48,449 nucleotides of DNA from Cladosporium sp. IMV 00045 (taxonomy: Eukaryota > Ascomycota > Dothideomycetes > Cladosporiales > Cladosporiaceae), in the NCBI GenBank assembly GCA_001931905.2, contig MSJI02000607.1:1-48449 (forward strand). Reading direction: 5' to 3'. The notes under the pieces are model-generated. The model was not told the DNA's origin and searched no databases. It worked only from the letters and a program-made list of their open reading frames with translations. Of the stretch, positions 1 to 10,122 are shown piece after piece. Within the stretch, counting starts at the first letter, position 1; the number at the start of each line of letters is the position of its first letter. The position numbers and the translations under genes are program-made.

Positions 1-521
1 GGGGCGACGCCCATGCATGCATGCATGCATGGCAAGCCCGCAGCCCGCCCTCCCCCGGCGGAGAACAAACGGCGGAGAAAAGAGAGCAAGGTCAAAACCG
101 CCCGCGGGGCAAAAAGCATGCATGCACGCGAAGCACACGAGGTTGTCGGACCGATTGTGCAAGCGAGGAAGGGGGGAGGGGAGAGAGGGGGAGGAGATAG
201 CGGAGGACTGGAGGATGGGGGAGGTCGGGGGATCGTTTTGTGCATGATGCATCAAGCACCCCGTCTTCATCATTGGGGGAGGGGGCGGAGAGCCCATCGT
301 CTCCGCCGGCGGCGAGATGCTCGGCGGCTTTCGCGGACTTCCCCGTGGGCTTTGGTCTTCGCGCGTCGTTTCCCAACGGAAAGGCGTGATTTCGGTGGTA
401 TTCTTCTCATGCCTGTCTCGCTTGCCGGTGGTGGTGGTGGTGGTGGAGGAGCCGCGTCGCGTGCCGGATTAGGAGGGGTGCGTGCAAGGGCTTCTTTTTG
501 CGCGGTTCTTTCGTTCTTCGT
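1..521. other. Intergenic region before GEP4, purine-rich with simple repeats
   Basis: No gene is supported here. The stretch holds five tandem CATG units (12-31), a strongly G-rich top strand (about 167-232, with runs of four to six G) and a GGT microsatellite (about 428-447). The right part is presumably the 3' untranslated region of GEP4, which ends at 522 on the minus strand. Open frames here are short and low in complexity, and I see no family resemblance. Confidence 0.6.
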
Positions 522-1290
522 CTATTCGAAGTCGCTGTGAGGGTTAGGAGCCATATAGCCGCGGGCGTGCAGGAAGGTGAAGAGGTGTTTCTCGAAGCGA
601 GCGAGCTGCGGTGTCGTCAGCGGTGTGTTCTGTATATCGTGACGTGAAGTTCCTCCTTTCGAGATGATCGACGGTAGGAAGCATTATGGCGCTTCTTCAC
701 AGCGCAGTAGTATTATGGATTTGACTTACAATATTGCGGTCTTCGACCACACCGTCTCGCACCCACACGCTGTGTGCGCCCATCATGTTGGCCATCAGCA
801 TGTCGGTGAACAGGCGATCGCCGACGATTGCCACTTGTTCTGGTTTCGTGACCTGGCAGTCTGGCTTGCTGCGGAAGTAGTCCATGATTTCGACGTGGCA
901 GCCCGGTTTCTTCGTGGCATGTCTGAGAACTGTGACTCCCGTGTTTTTCTCCAGCAGTTTGGCGTCTTTGTATCCTGGATCCGCTCCCGTTCCGGAAGAG
1001 TTTGAGACGATCAGAAGTCGTGATCCTGGGTAAGCTTTTCGCAGTTCGTCGAATTTCGATTTGTTCGAAGGGTGAATTTCGTTTTGATGCGGGACCGCAA
1101 AGCAGTTGTCCTTATCGAGCACAATGGCGCGAATGTCAGGTTTCTTTTCGCCTTTGGCAGTGTTGAAGGCTTCTGACAGGGGAACGGGGATTTTGTCGAA
1201 AGACGAAACGGTATGATGAGGTAGGCATAATGCTGGGTTTGCGAACAACCTCAGCACATTGAGGCTGCCGGAGAGATTGAGGTTGGGCAT
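522..1290 (-). CDS. GEP4: Mitochondrial phosphatidylglycerophosphatase Gep4
   Basis: Predicted to dephosphorylate phosphatidylglycerophosphate to phosphatidylglycerol on the matrix side of the mitochondrial inner membrane, the step before cardiolipin synthesis. There are two exons: 1290-730 and 605-522. The 124-bp intron has donor GTAAGT, a CTGAC branch point and acceptor CAG, and both junctions are phase 0. The product is 214 residues, in the usual range for the family (yeast Gep4 is about 185). The HAD-type nucleophile motif L-D-K-D-N-C lies near residues 58-63, and a V-G-D-R-L-x-T-D motif lies near residue 157. The last exon (28 codons with stop) is easily missed: without it the frame stops a few codons into the intron. 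It restores a conserved-looking R-F-E-K-H-L tail. The gene diverges from the PTM1-like gene at 1776. Confidence 0.93.
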
Positions 1291-1775
1291 GGCAGCGACC
1301 TTTGTCGACGATGATGCCTTATATTCCCTACACAGCGCCTAGGATCTTCAAGACATCGCCCTACACAAAAGGAGACGACGTCTGTGAGGACTTGTGGCGC
1401 GCGTTTCCCGGCGCGCGTAAGCTCTCGAATCCGGGGCTTGGGGACTTGCTGGCTTCGACAGCTTGGTTGGTCCTTCGAGACATCACAGCTTCAGGCGCAA
1501 CTTGCATTGATTGACATTACCTGCATTTACTTCTTCGCCGACACATATTGGTGCTAGACTCGGAATCATAGCATCGAACACATCGTCGTGCCGAACATCA
1601 AGCGTCCATACAACCAGTCGTCATACCTTACGACAGCTTGCTTCGGCACCTCCGGAACCTCGATCAAGGCTGCGTAGCCTCAATAACATCGCCGCATCGT
1701 CGAACAGCTAGACGAAACAAAACACTGCAAGGAGCGACTCTGGCGCGATAGACAAGCCACAAAAGAAAAAAGAAG
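1291..1775. promoter_or_regulatory. Divergent promoter between GEP4 and the PTM1-like gene
   Basis: These 485 bases separate the start codons of two divergently transcribed genes, so they must hold both promoters and both 5' leaders. I see no TATA box or recognisable activator palindrome. Small open frames at 1302-1514 and 1511-1711 have no family resemblance, and I treat them as chance. Confidence 0.6.
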
Positions 1776-3671
1776 ATGAGGAGTTGGAGGAGCGCGGCAG
1801 GTCTAATGCTGCTACAGCTATTCGCTGGATCCCAAGCAGCGGAAGAGATAGTGGTAGGTCCAGGGAAATCAAAATGAAGCAAGAAACACTCGATACAGCG
1901 GCTGAAAGGATAAATCATGACAGAACGAAAAAGACTCGAAGCGACAAGTGTGCTCCGGCATGTACTCAAGAAAAGACTGGGGAGGCAACCTCGACCCCTT
2001 CATCCTGACCAAATTCATGGAAACGAAAGACATTCCCGAGGGGGAGGATCCCATAGTGAGCCTGGTGGTATTTGAGTGGCAGGATAAGCATTTCATAGGA
2101 AAACCTGTGGACCCGCCTGATGATGTAAGTGACCTTGCTTTTTGGCGAAGTAGGGGTGGATAAGGTCACTGACAAGAATCGTGAACAAAACAGCACGTAT
2201 ACATCTGCGACGAAGGAAACGTCGACGCAGGCCACTGCTCCAAAGAAGACATCGGCGCATTCATCACGGCGGACAACGCGACGGAATCCTCAAGATCCCA
2301 GATCATCTCCATGGCAGTGCACCTCAAGAACCCCCCAGCGATCAACTACCCCATCAAGCGAACCGGCTACTACTGCGTTGGAACCTTCGGCTACAATATC
2401 GAACAGTATGAAGCCGTGGTCGAGTTCCGCAACTCTTTCGGCGAACTTCCCGCCGCTCAAATCGTGAAATTGCCCTTCTACGCCGCCTTCACGCTCGTCT
2501 ACGCCCTGCTCGGAATCGGCTGGGGGATCCTGTACTACCTGAACCGCCACGACATCCTCCCCGTGCAAAACTACATCACGGCCATCCTCGTCTTCCTCGT
2601 CGTAGAGATGTTCATGACCTGGCTCTTCTACGACTACCAGAACCGGCACGGGCTCAACACCGGCGCCAAAGTCCTGCTGGTCGTGGTGTCCATCCTCTCC
2701 GCCTTCCGCAACAGCTTCTCCTTCTTCCTCCTCCTCATCGTCTGCATGGGCTACGGCGTGGTTAAACTCTCCCTGGGCAAGACGATGATTTACGTCCGCT
2801 GGCTGGCCATCACCCACTTCGTCTTCGGCGTCATCTACGCCATCGCCTCGCTGTCCGTCACGCCGGAGAACGCCGGCCCGCTCGTCCTGCTCGTCGTCCT
2901 CCCCCTCGCCGCCTCCCTTACCGCCTTCTACGTCTGGACCCTCAACAGCCTCAACTACACGCTCCGCGACCTCGTGCAGCGCAAGCAGACCGTCAAAGCG
3001 GCCATGTACAAGAAACTCTGGTGGTGCATCCTCGCTTCGATTATTGTGATTTTCGTCTTCTTCTTCGTCAACAGCTGGACTTTCGCCGGCCAGAGCGATG
3101 AGGACTTCGTGCCCACGCACTGGTCTACCCGCTGGTTTATCCTCGACGGCTGGCTCAATCTCATCTACTTCGCGGACGTCGCTTTCGTCGCGTACGTGTG
3201 GCGCCCGACGGCGAATAATCGCCGCTTCGCCATGAGTGACGAGGTAGGAATTCTTCCATTACATAAAAAATCATTTCAAACAAAAAGAGAGAAGAAGAAG
3301 CTGACTCAATGTTCTTCCCATCACAGATCGCCCAAGACGACGACGGCTTCGACCTCGCCTCGCGCTCCTCCCTCGACCTAGGCGAAGACCTCGAGCAAGG
3401 CGGCAGCCACTCGCACTCCAACAGCAACACGCCCAAACCGCCCTCCTACGCCTCCCTCGGCAACCAACAAGACTCCCATTCCGGTTCTGGCGCGAACAAC
3501 CGCGACGCCTCCCCCCTGCCCGCGCCCATTCCGCAAAAACCCTCCACACTCCCCCGCGAGAGTCTGGATGGTGAGACGATGTTTGCGCTGGAGGATGAGA
3601 GGTTTAGCGATGATGAGGATGATGAGAGTGATGATGAAGGGAGGGGATTGACGAAGGGAAGTGGGAAGTGA
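1776..3671 (+). CDS. PTM1/lung seven-transmembrane (GOST) family membrane protein
   Basis: Four exons: 1776-1853, 1924-2124, 2194-3243 and 3327-3671, all junctions phase 0, giving 557 residues (yeast Ptm1 is 531). Residues 1-24 form a signal peptide (Met-Arg start, leucine-rich core, cut near A-E-E). A lumenal domain with paired cysteines follows (C-S-G-M-Y near residue 36; C-D-E-G-N near 98). Seven hydrophobic helices span about 185-435. The cytosolic tail is acidic and serine-rich. The family acts in Golgi/endosome membranes; its molecular role is poorly known. The start at 1776 was chosen because exon 1 supplies the signal peptide and its donor GTAGGT joins acceptor CAG at 1921-1923 in phase, leading directly into the conserved Q-V-C-S-G-M-Y block. 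The last intron (3244-3326) separates the tail from the membrane domain. Confidence 0.9.
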
Positions 3672-4369
3672 GGAAGAGGTGAGAAGGGGTTGAGTGAGTG
3701 ATTGAGTTATAGTGTGCGTTTTAAGGTTTTATTGGTAGGTTTACTCAGAAGGCTTTTGTCATTCAGAGGAGTTTGGGGGGGGGGGGTATGCATAAGAAGG
3801 TATATGGCGCCAATAGCGATTTTTTTTTTTTTTTTCCTATCAATTCATTGAAAGATTATAGGATAGGGTATGGGCAAAAGGCGCGTGCAAAAGGCAGCTG
3901 GGCTGCGTTTGTTGAGTTCGCCTGTTAGTGAGTTGTTTTCCTGCTCTTCGTGTAGGTATTTATGGTTGTCCTTGCGCGTGAGATTCTCCTGTTCGCTTTT
4001 TCGCTCTTATTCAAGATTCGTGTCTTGGTCTTCTTCATCGATTTTAGAACGGCGGCAGAGCGATGCAAGGATGACAAGTGGAAGAGAGTAGGCTTAAGAT
4101 GCACTTTAGAGAAAGAGGAGAACAAGAGAAGAAAGGATAGGAGCATGTTCATATCGATCAATTTCAAGCTATCGTGTTATACTCATCAACTTTACTTTTC
4201 TATTTTTGCAATTTCCACACTTCATAGGCAGCTTCAATAGGACCATCCATCCATCTAGTCCTATCAAACTGACATAACGTATTGGATTGAAACCTTCCAT
4301 TCTGCGTCGAGGTATTGTTATCCTCGCCGCAATCCCCATCATCAACCAACCACCGCAGCTCTCACACAT
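3672..4369. other. Convergent 3' region between PTM1-like and vWA genes
   Basis: Both flanking genes end here, so this is expected to be 3' untranslated and terminator sequence. It contains a run of 12 G (about 3775-3786) and a run of about 16 T (3820-3835), the latter a plausible poly(A)-associated element for the plus-strand gene. Small open frames on both strands show no family resemblance. Confidence 0.6.
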
Positions 4370-6248
4370 CTAGTACCTCGGCGGTCCACTGCTGCCAGGG
4401 TAAGGAGGCTGCTGACCCGGGTATCCACCCTGCTGGGGAGGGCGACCGTAGCCCTGCTGACCCGGGGGCGGGCCAGGAGGGGCTTGGTATTGCTGCTGGC
4501 CCGGCGGACCCTGACCGTAGCCCTGCTGAGGCGGTGGACCACCGTACTGACCGAGAGGAGGAGGGCCGCCGTAGCCGCCGGGAGCGGGGCCGCCTTGCTG
4601 GCCTCCCTTCTCGTCCTGGGTGTCGTAGCTGGGGTCGATGGCGCCGAGAATGAGTTTGAGGACCCAGAGGTCGGGCGTGAGCTCGACTGGGGGCTGGGCG
4701 CGGGCCATCTCGGCGGATTCGTTCTCGTAGTTCGAGGTGCAGTCGACCATGGAGCCGATTTGGGGGTCGTTGTCGAGTTTGCCCAAGAATTCGGTTGCTG
4801 GGGGAGTGTTAGTAACTGTTGTTCAGGTTGTGGCAAAACATCTGATCGCTTACCCTTCTGGTCGTTTCCAACCTGGGCGAATTGGAAGGCGATGGCACCC
4901 GGACCGAGGTTGGAGGTCTGGTTGACGGCGTAGCGGATCGTGTCTTCGAGAGCGCCGTTGTTCTCACCAGCGGGCTGTCCGTCAGTGATACCAATGACCA
5001 GAACGGGCTTCTGCGGCTGGCGGAGTTTGGGCAGGACGATCGGATCAATGACCTTCTGGCGAAGCTTGGTGCCGAAGGGAGTGAGGCCCTTGTACCTCTT
5101 GCCACTGAGGATTTGGTGAATCTGCGGGTTGAATTAGTTGCTGAAAAATTGCCAAGGATACACCTTTCAGAAAACGTACCTGCTGCTCCGTGCGGACATT
5201 CGAAAGCATGTTCGCCGGAATATCATCGTCGTTCATGAAGCGAATCTCGATGCTGAATATTCGTCAGTACCTCGTGCATTGAAAATCAGTCCCAATGACA
5301 TGTCCAGCAACATACCCATCATCGTCAAACAGGGTAGCAGCAAAAGCAACTCTCTGCATAATAACCTCCAAGTCCTTGATACGCTCGCCATTCTCCTCGA
5401 AAGCCATGGAGCCGCTGTCATCGATGTAAATGACCACATCGTACAGCGCCAGACGCACTATGTCGACGGCGATTTCACGAGGAATCTTCCAAGCCTGGCA
5501 GAGTCTGTCGACCTGCTGAGCGGCGCGCTGGGCCGTCTGCTGGATGCGCGGGTCGCCCGGCGGGTAGAAGGATTGTAGGCGCTTCTGCTGAATCGCTTCT
5601 TCGAGTTGGCGCACGTAGCCACTAATATCGTGGGGAGCGGACGGGGCGGGAGGGCCACCACCATACTGCTGCGATTGTTGCGGTGGCGGACCACCGTATG
5701 ACTGCTGCTGCTGTTGCTGGCCGGGCGGCGGAGGGCCTCCTGGGTAACCTTGGGGAGCTCCCTGTGAATGAAAATGTGATTAGCGAGCGATCTCGAATGT
5801 TTTTTCACGCGCGACCAAATTAACGCATGTGAGCACGAACATAGCTGCCAGATTGTTGCGGTGGGTATCCAGGGCTTTGACCATAGGGCGACGGGCTATA
5901 GGGCGCTGGACTATAGGGTGGCTGCTGCTGCTGCTGGTTGTAGGTATGCTGACCAGGGTATCCCGAAGATTGCGCAGGCGGCGGCGGAGGAGGGCGCGAG
6001 TATTGCGACTCGGGTGGTGGTTGCTGCTGGCCATACTGAGGCGGGGGTTGGCCATAACCTTGCTGCGGCGCAGGAGACTGGTAACCGCCGGCGGGAGGGT
6101 AGCCGCCAGGCGCGGGCGATTGATAGCCAGTGTTTCCCTGCGGTCTGTTCGGTTGCAGCGGTGCAGGATATGGTGAGTTTGAGGGCGGCGCTTGCTGGGC
6201 TGGAGCGGCGTTCGCGCCGCCAGCGGCCAAACGCGCTGCGAGAGGCAT
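4370..6248 (-). CDS. von Willebrand factor A domain protein, isoform from the internal start
   Basis: Five exons: 6248-5841, 5761-5316, 5252-5180, 5121-4854 and 4797-4370, giving 540 residues. The first junction is phase 0 with an unusual GTTCGT donor; the later donors are GTATGT, GTACGT and GTAAGC. Residues 1-185 are rich in P, Q, G and Y. A vWA domain covers about 245-450 with an intact MIDAS-type D-D-S-G-S at 250-254. The last 85 residues are again P/G/Q/Y-rich. The family is widespread in filamentous fungi, probably cytosolic, with no assigned biochemical role; metal-dependent protein binding is the general vWA property. The ATG at 6248 sits in a typical leader (CAAA before ATG) with no AG acceptor for over 50 bases upstream, so it looks like a genuine start rather than an internal exon. 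A second set of 5' exons upstream is described separately. Confidence 0.85.
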
Positions 6249-6907
6249 TTTGCGATTGAGTGAGGTTGATGTGGTTGTAGTAGTAGTGGTAGGTGTTTCC
6301 AGCGATTTCCGAGATTATATCCAGATGAATTGTGAAGCAGAGGATGTCGGAGAGAAGAGGATTGTAGAAAACCCGTAAAGAGAGAAGTCGCGAGGCAAAG
6401 AAGCAGGATGCAAGTTGTGAAATGACGAAGGTCTTACCTGGTTCGGATTGTAGGCTTGGTACTGCTGAAGGCGAAGTCAGTCACATGTTGCCCATGCCGG
6501 CGTCACTGGCGAAGCTTAGGGCCGTCGTAAGGCTCGTAATGAATCGCCGGCCATACGCGGAAGGAGAGTAGCTCGCGTTAGGTAACGTCTAACTCACCTG
6601 CTGCTGGGGTGCTCCGCCCTGTCCGCCCTGCAAGGCTTGCTGAGCAGCGTTTGCTGCGGCTATCTTGGAGGCAAGCTGGATTGCGATGCTTGTCAGCCTG
6701 GTGACTCTTCACAATACTGCTTCTTTTCGTTTCTTGCCCGTTAACAGCCTTTTTGCCACCGTCTTCCCTTCGAGTCCCTCACAGCTGAGAAGAGACGATG
6801 ACGTTTGCGAGGGGCTGTGTCGAGAGCATGGTGGGGTAGGGGAAAGCTGGCCAGGCAGCGAGACAAGCAAAGACTCCAAGCAATTGTCGTGGCGAACTTA
6901 CACCCAT
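4370..6907 (-). CDS. vWA domain protein, alternative isoform from upstream micro-exons
   Basis: Three small phase-0 exons upstream of the 6248 start can be spliced to the same gene body. Exon 6907-6902 encodes only Met-Gly and is followed by GTAAGT. Exon 6675-6598 (26 codons, L-A-S-K-I-A-A-A-N-A-A) is followed by GTGAGT. Exon 6461-6438 (8 codons, ending N-P-N-Q) is followed by GTAAGA. A CAG acceptor at 6138-6140, in phase, then enters the internal-start isoform after its residue 37. The result is 539 residues, of which the first 36 replace the 37 of the other isoform. Both N-termini share an L-A-x-(K/R)-(I/L)-A-A pattern followed by Q-rich sequence. The third exon has a tandem CAGCAG acceptor, so one extra Gln is possible. 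Glycine follows the initiator, but lysine at position 6 argues against N-myristoylation. Transcript data are needed to show which form dominates. Confidence 0.6.
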
Positions 6908-7384
6908 GACTGATTTGAATCGATGGCAGACGTGTGAGGATTTGCAATTGGGTCAATGGCGAGTTGCTGGAGAGGGTTATATGAGATCCGATGGTGTGAG
7001 GTTTGTTGTTGTTTGTCACGGGAGAGGCAAACAATTTATTGCGAGACAATTCAAGAAGGAGCTTCAGCTTCAGCCAACGAGCTCAGCCCCTCGCGTAACA
7101 CAGCCACTCCTTGGCTGGCAAGGCACAGGCTCAATGTCGACAGCGCAACCTTAGTCGCTAAGAAATAGACCGTCATGGAGATCAAACGACCATGATGATT
7201 ATTTAGGCGCTTCATGAATCAGGTAACAAATGACACTCCTCGCTCGACAACCCTGCAAATTGTACTCATTCTACTGTCAAAATGCACTCACGATAGGTAA
7301 ATGTAAGCTGGCCGAATGCCATTCAAAGAACACATTACATGTATACTACAAAAAACGCTCAGGTTTGAAAATACAACCCCATCA
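6908..7384. promoter_or_regulatory. Upstream promoter of vWA gene and POL12 3' region
   Basis: These 477 bases lie between two minus-strand genes. The right end should be the POL12 3' untranslated region and the left end the promoter for the upstream vWA isoform. The 7190-7440 part is AT-richer than its surroundings. I see no TATA box or known activator site and no credible gene. Confidence 0.5.
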
Positions 7385-9462
7385 TCAAATCCTCGTAACA
7401 TCCACCCTAGCTCTCTCAAATACATTATGACCCAGCACCTCCGCCTCCCTCTCCTCGTCAGACGCAATCTTCCTCGGCGTCAAATTCATAGCGACATAAG
7501 TGCCCGGACCGCGGCGCTTGGAGAGCGTACCCGGGTTCACGCAGAGGACGGATTCAACGACCTGCGAAATTGTGTCAGTGTCAGTAAAGCGTGCTAACCA
7601 ATCAATGTAAATGCACTCCAAGAAACGCAATCAAAGCATACCTTAGCAAAAGGCGTCAAAGTCGACGGGACGACCAGCACATCAGGACGCACATTCAGCC
7701 ACTCGGCGAGTTTGAGGTACGAAACATCCAAACTCGCGCCGATGGGATGGCGCTCCTCCTGCCCAGGAGCCGGGACTTCGCCGGGGATGGGAGCGAGTTT
7801 CGCCACGTTCTCGCGCCCTTGCGCTGGGAAGACGGGAAAGTAGTGGCGCTGATCGATGAGGTGGGCGCTCAGGCGCGCGAGCAAGTCGTCGCTGAAAGCG
7901 GCGCCGGATTTTCCTGCCGCGTAGACGTTCTCGCGCCGCAGTTCGGTCAGGATGTCTTGGCTTGTGATGCCGAAGACGACTTCGTTGATGGAGAGGGTGA
8001 TGGGGTTGGTGACGATTTGGCATTGTTTCGGAAGGCCTAGTTGGGCGCGGGGGAGGCGGTCTTGAGGGAAGGAGACGTGCTTGCTGATTACGTCGCGGAG
8101 GGATGGGACGAGGATGATGGTGATGGTTGGGTGGGACTGGGCGAGGCGTTGGATGGGTGCAGCGATGAGAGCGCGGAAGACGTCGGTCAATGTGGCAGTG
8201 TCCGGGTTGAGTTTCGTGTCGGGTGGGAGGTGAGCTTCCAAGTCGCCCGAAGCGAGAAGAGGGTGCTCGACATCAAGGAAGGGTCCCGTGAGGATGAGGA
8301 CGTCTGGTCGTTTGGTGGCGGCTGAAGAGAGAAGTGTGTGAAGTGCAGAGTAGGAGAGATCAGTCTCTGGGGTGTATGGGCCACCGGCGATCATGTAGCT
8401 GAGAGGGCGGGATTCACCAGTGGCATCGGTGAGGCGCTCGTTGTGTATATCAAGCTCTGTCGGTGTCGATGCTGCAGGGGGGAGAAGTGGCAGCCGTAGT
8501 GTTTCCGAGACGGCAAAGTATTCGCCACTGACATTGGTTCCCCGTAGAGCAACAATCTTGCCGGGGAACAAGTCATAGCCAACACCATTTTCGAACTTTA
8601 GAGGAACGCGCATGCCAGCTCCCATCCTTCGACTTGTTTCGAGCACCACGGAGGCCGCATTCAGCTTGCCATCTGGCTGATCGCAGGCTATCCTACCCAC
8701 AGCCACGACCTCAGAGCTTGACTGTGCCGCAGGATTGCCAAACGCGGAATCTGGAAGCTTGTGATGTTCTTGAACCAACTCTGTGAAAGTGTCTATCCTG
8801 TCATCGAGAATCTCGGAAGCAGATGACAGCTGCATGGCCATCGGTTTGTATGCGAATTTGGTGAGCTCGGTGTTGGCCTTGAGCTTGACACGGCTTTCAG
8901 TAGGCGGTTCTTCAGGAGCCGTCGCAGCGGGAATGTGTGCATTGAGGGTTTCCATGACATGACCAGCATTCTGGCGGTCCGCGAAGCTGGAGTTTGCTGA
9001 TGATGCATCGCGGCTGGGTATAGGCGTGGGAGAGCTGTGGATGCCGTTCTTCGCAGCCTTTGATGTGGGTGTCTGTTGTTCTCCAGCCTTCCTCTTCGCA
9101 CTGCTCACACTTCTAGGGGTGTTGGATACGACACCGCCGAGCATATCGAACATGTCTCCGCCTGCGTTCGCCCTCGGTGTTGCACCCATTGTCTTCCTGG
9201 GCGCAGCATGCTGGCCCTTTGCTCGTGACTCTCGCTCCAGCGCGTCTTGCAGATCCTTCTTGAAATCTTTTGCAGTCTTATATTCCAGCTTGGTGTTCTC
9301 AGTGCCCATCTTTAGCACGTATGATTCCCATTTGTAGAAGAGTTCTTGCGGGTCCAGAGAGAGCAGGCGGGTGATGGAGAGCAGTTCGTGGACGACATCT
9401 TGTGTTATATTCGGGGAAGATGAAGCAAAGAGCTCTCTGATCTGAGCTTCCGCGTCTGACAT
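7385..9462 (-). CDS. POL12: DNA polymerase alpha subunit B
   Basis: Regulatory B subunit of the DNA polymerase alpha-primase complex, which starts Okazaki fragments in the nucleus. There are two exons: 9462-7642 and 7561-7385. The 80-bp intron has a GTATGC donor and CAG acceptor, phase 0. The product is 665 residues (yeast Pol12 is 705). The N-terminal about 80 residues match the helical B-subunit N-domain. Residues about 80-200 are S/T-rich and basic. The remainder holds an OB-fold and the inactivated calcineurin-like phosphoesterase domain (A-G-G-P-Y-T then L-T-G-P-F-L-D near residues 355-390) typical of DNA polymerase B subunits. The frame extends 17 codons upstream, but the M-S-D start at 9462 begins where family resemblance begins. 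It diverges from the CRAL-TRIO gene; an MCB/E2F-like site lies about 80 bases upstream. Confidence 0.95.
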
Positions 9463-10122
9463 GATTGTGGTGTGTTGTGTGTAGATTGTTCGGATACTTC
9501 GTCTTCCATCCAAGTGTCAAGCGACATAGGGCGACGCGCCAAACGCGTTGAAGTGGAAGTGGAAATCGCCAATTAAACACGGTCTATCTCAAAATCAAAT
9601 ACAATGATAATAATATTTATGACTGCTAGCATAAGCCAGCACAGACGGGGCTTCGGGCTATGAGCGAAGACCCGAGATGTTCTCGCACTCGTATAGAGGA
9701 GGATGTTAGTGCATACGCCTTATGCCTTCTCGGCCTTTCCACTATTATCCCCTTCCTCTCAGCCTTCTATCACTTGGCGGCAGCATTGACGGCGGGGTCT
9801 CTCAAAATCGTCTGATGAACAGTCCAATCAATCCAACCACCCGGTACAGGAGAGCGGAAACGCCGCGTGTCATAGCGGTCTGTCTGTTGAAGATTCGTCT
9901 CTCGTTCTGGCTTCAGGTCTCATCTTTACTTTTTTTTTTTTCTTCCTTGTCACTTCAATACGTTATCTTGCTGCAGACTCCTCAGTTCAGCCTTACAAAA
10001 GGCATCCCCCCTGCACTTCCCACCAGTCACCAATTACCCGCGGAGTTACTCCTTGTCTGGTGCCCGTTACTGAACCTAGCGATCGCCCCAAAAGCATAAG
10101 GTACCGATTCGGAGACGACGCT
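9463..10122. promoter_or_regulatory. Divergent promoter between POL12 and the CRAL-TRIO gene
   Basis: These 660 bases separate two divergent starts. The POL12 side holds the MCB/E2F-like block. The CRAL-TRIO side is pyrimidine-rich (T-run near 9931-9941 and CTTC tracts), as is common just upstream of fungal transcription starts. No gene is supported. Confidence 0.6.
9531..9550 (-). promoter_or_regulatory. MCB plus E2F-like site upstream of POL12
   Basis: Read on the minus strand, this block has ACGCGT (9548-9543), the MluI cell-cycle box bound by the Mbp1/Swi6 factor MBF. It overlaps by one base TTTGGCGC (9543-9536), which matches the E2F-type consensus TTTSSCGC. The pair lies 74-86 bases before the POL12 ATG. 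G1/S control of this gene by MBF is known in yeast; applying it here is inference from site identity and position. Confidence 0.6.

Noticed and set aside
2290..3120. Minus-strand open frame opposite the PTM1-like gene
   Set aside because: The translation is an implausible Glu/Asp/Val/Gly-rich string, the mirror of hydrophobic membrane-helix codons.
10060..10122. N-terminal extension of the CRAL-TRIO protein from a GTG
   Set aside because: The frame is open, but there is no ATG and no reason to invoke non-ATG initiation; the 10123 ATG gives a normal protein.
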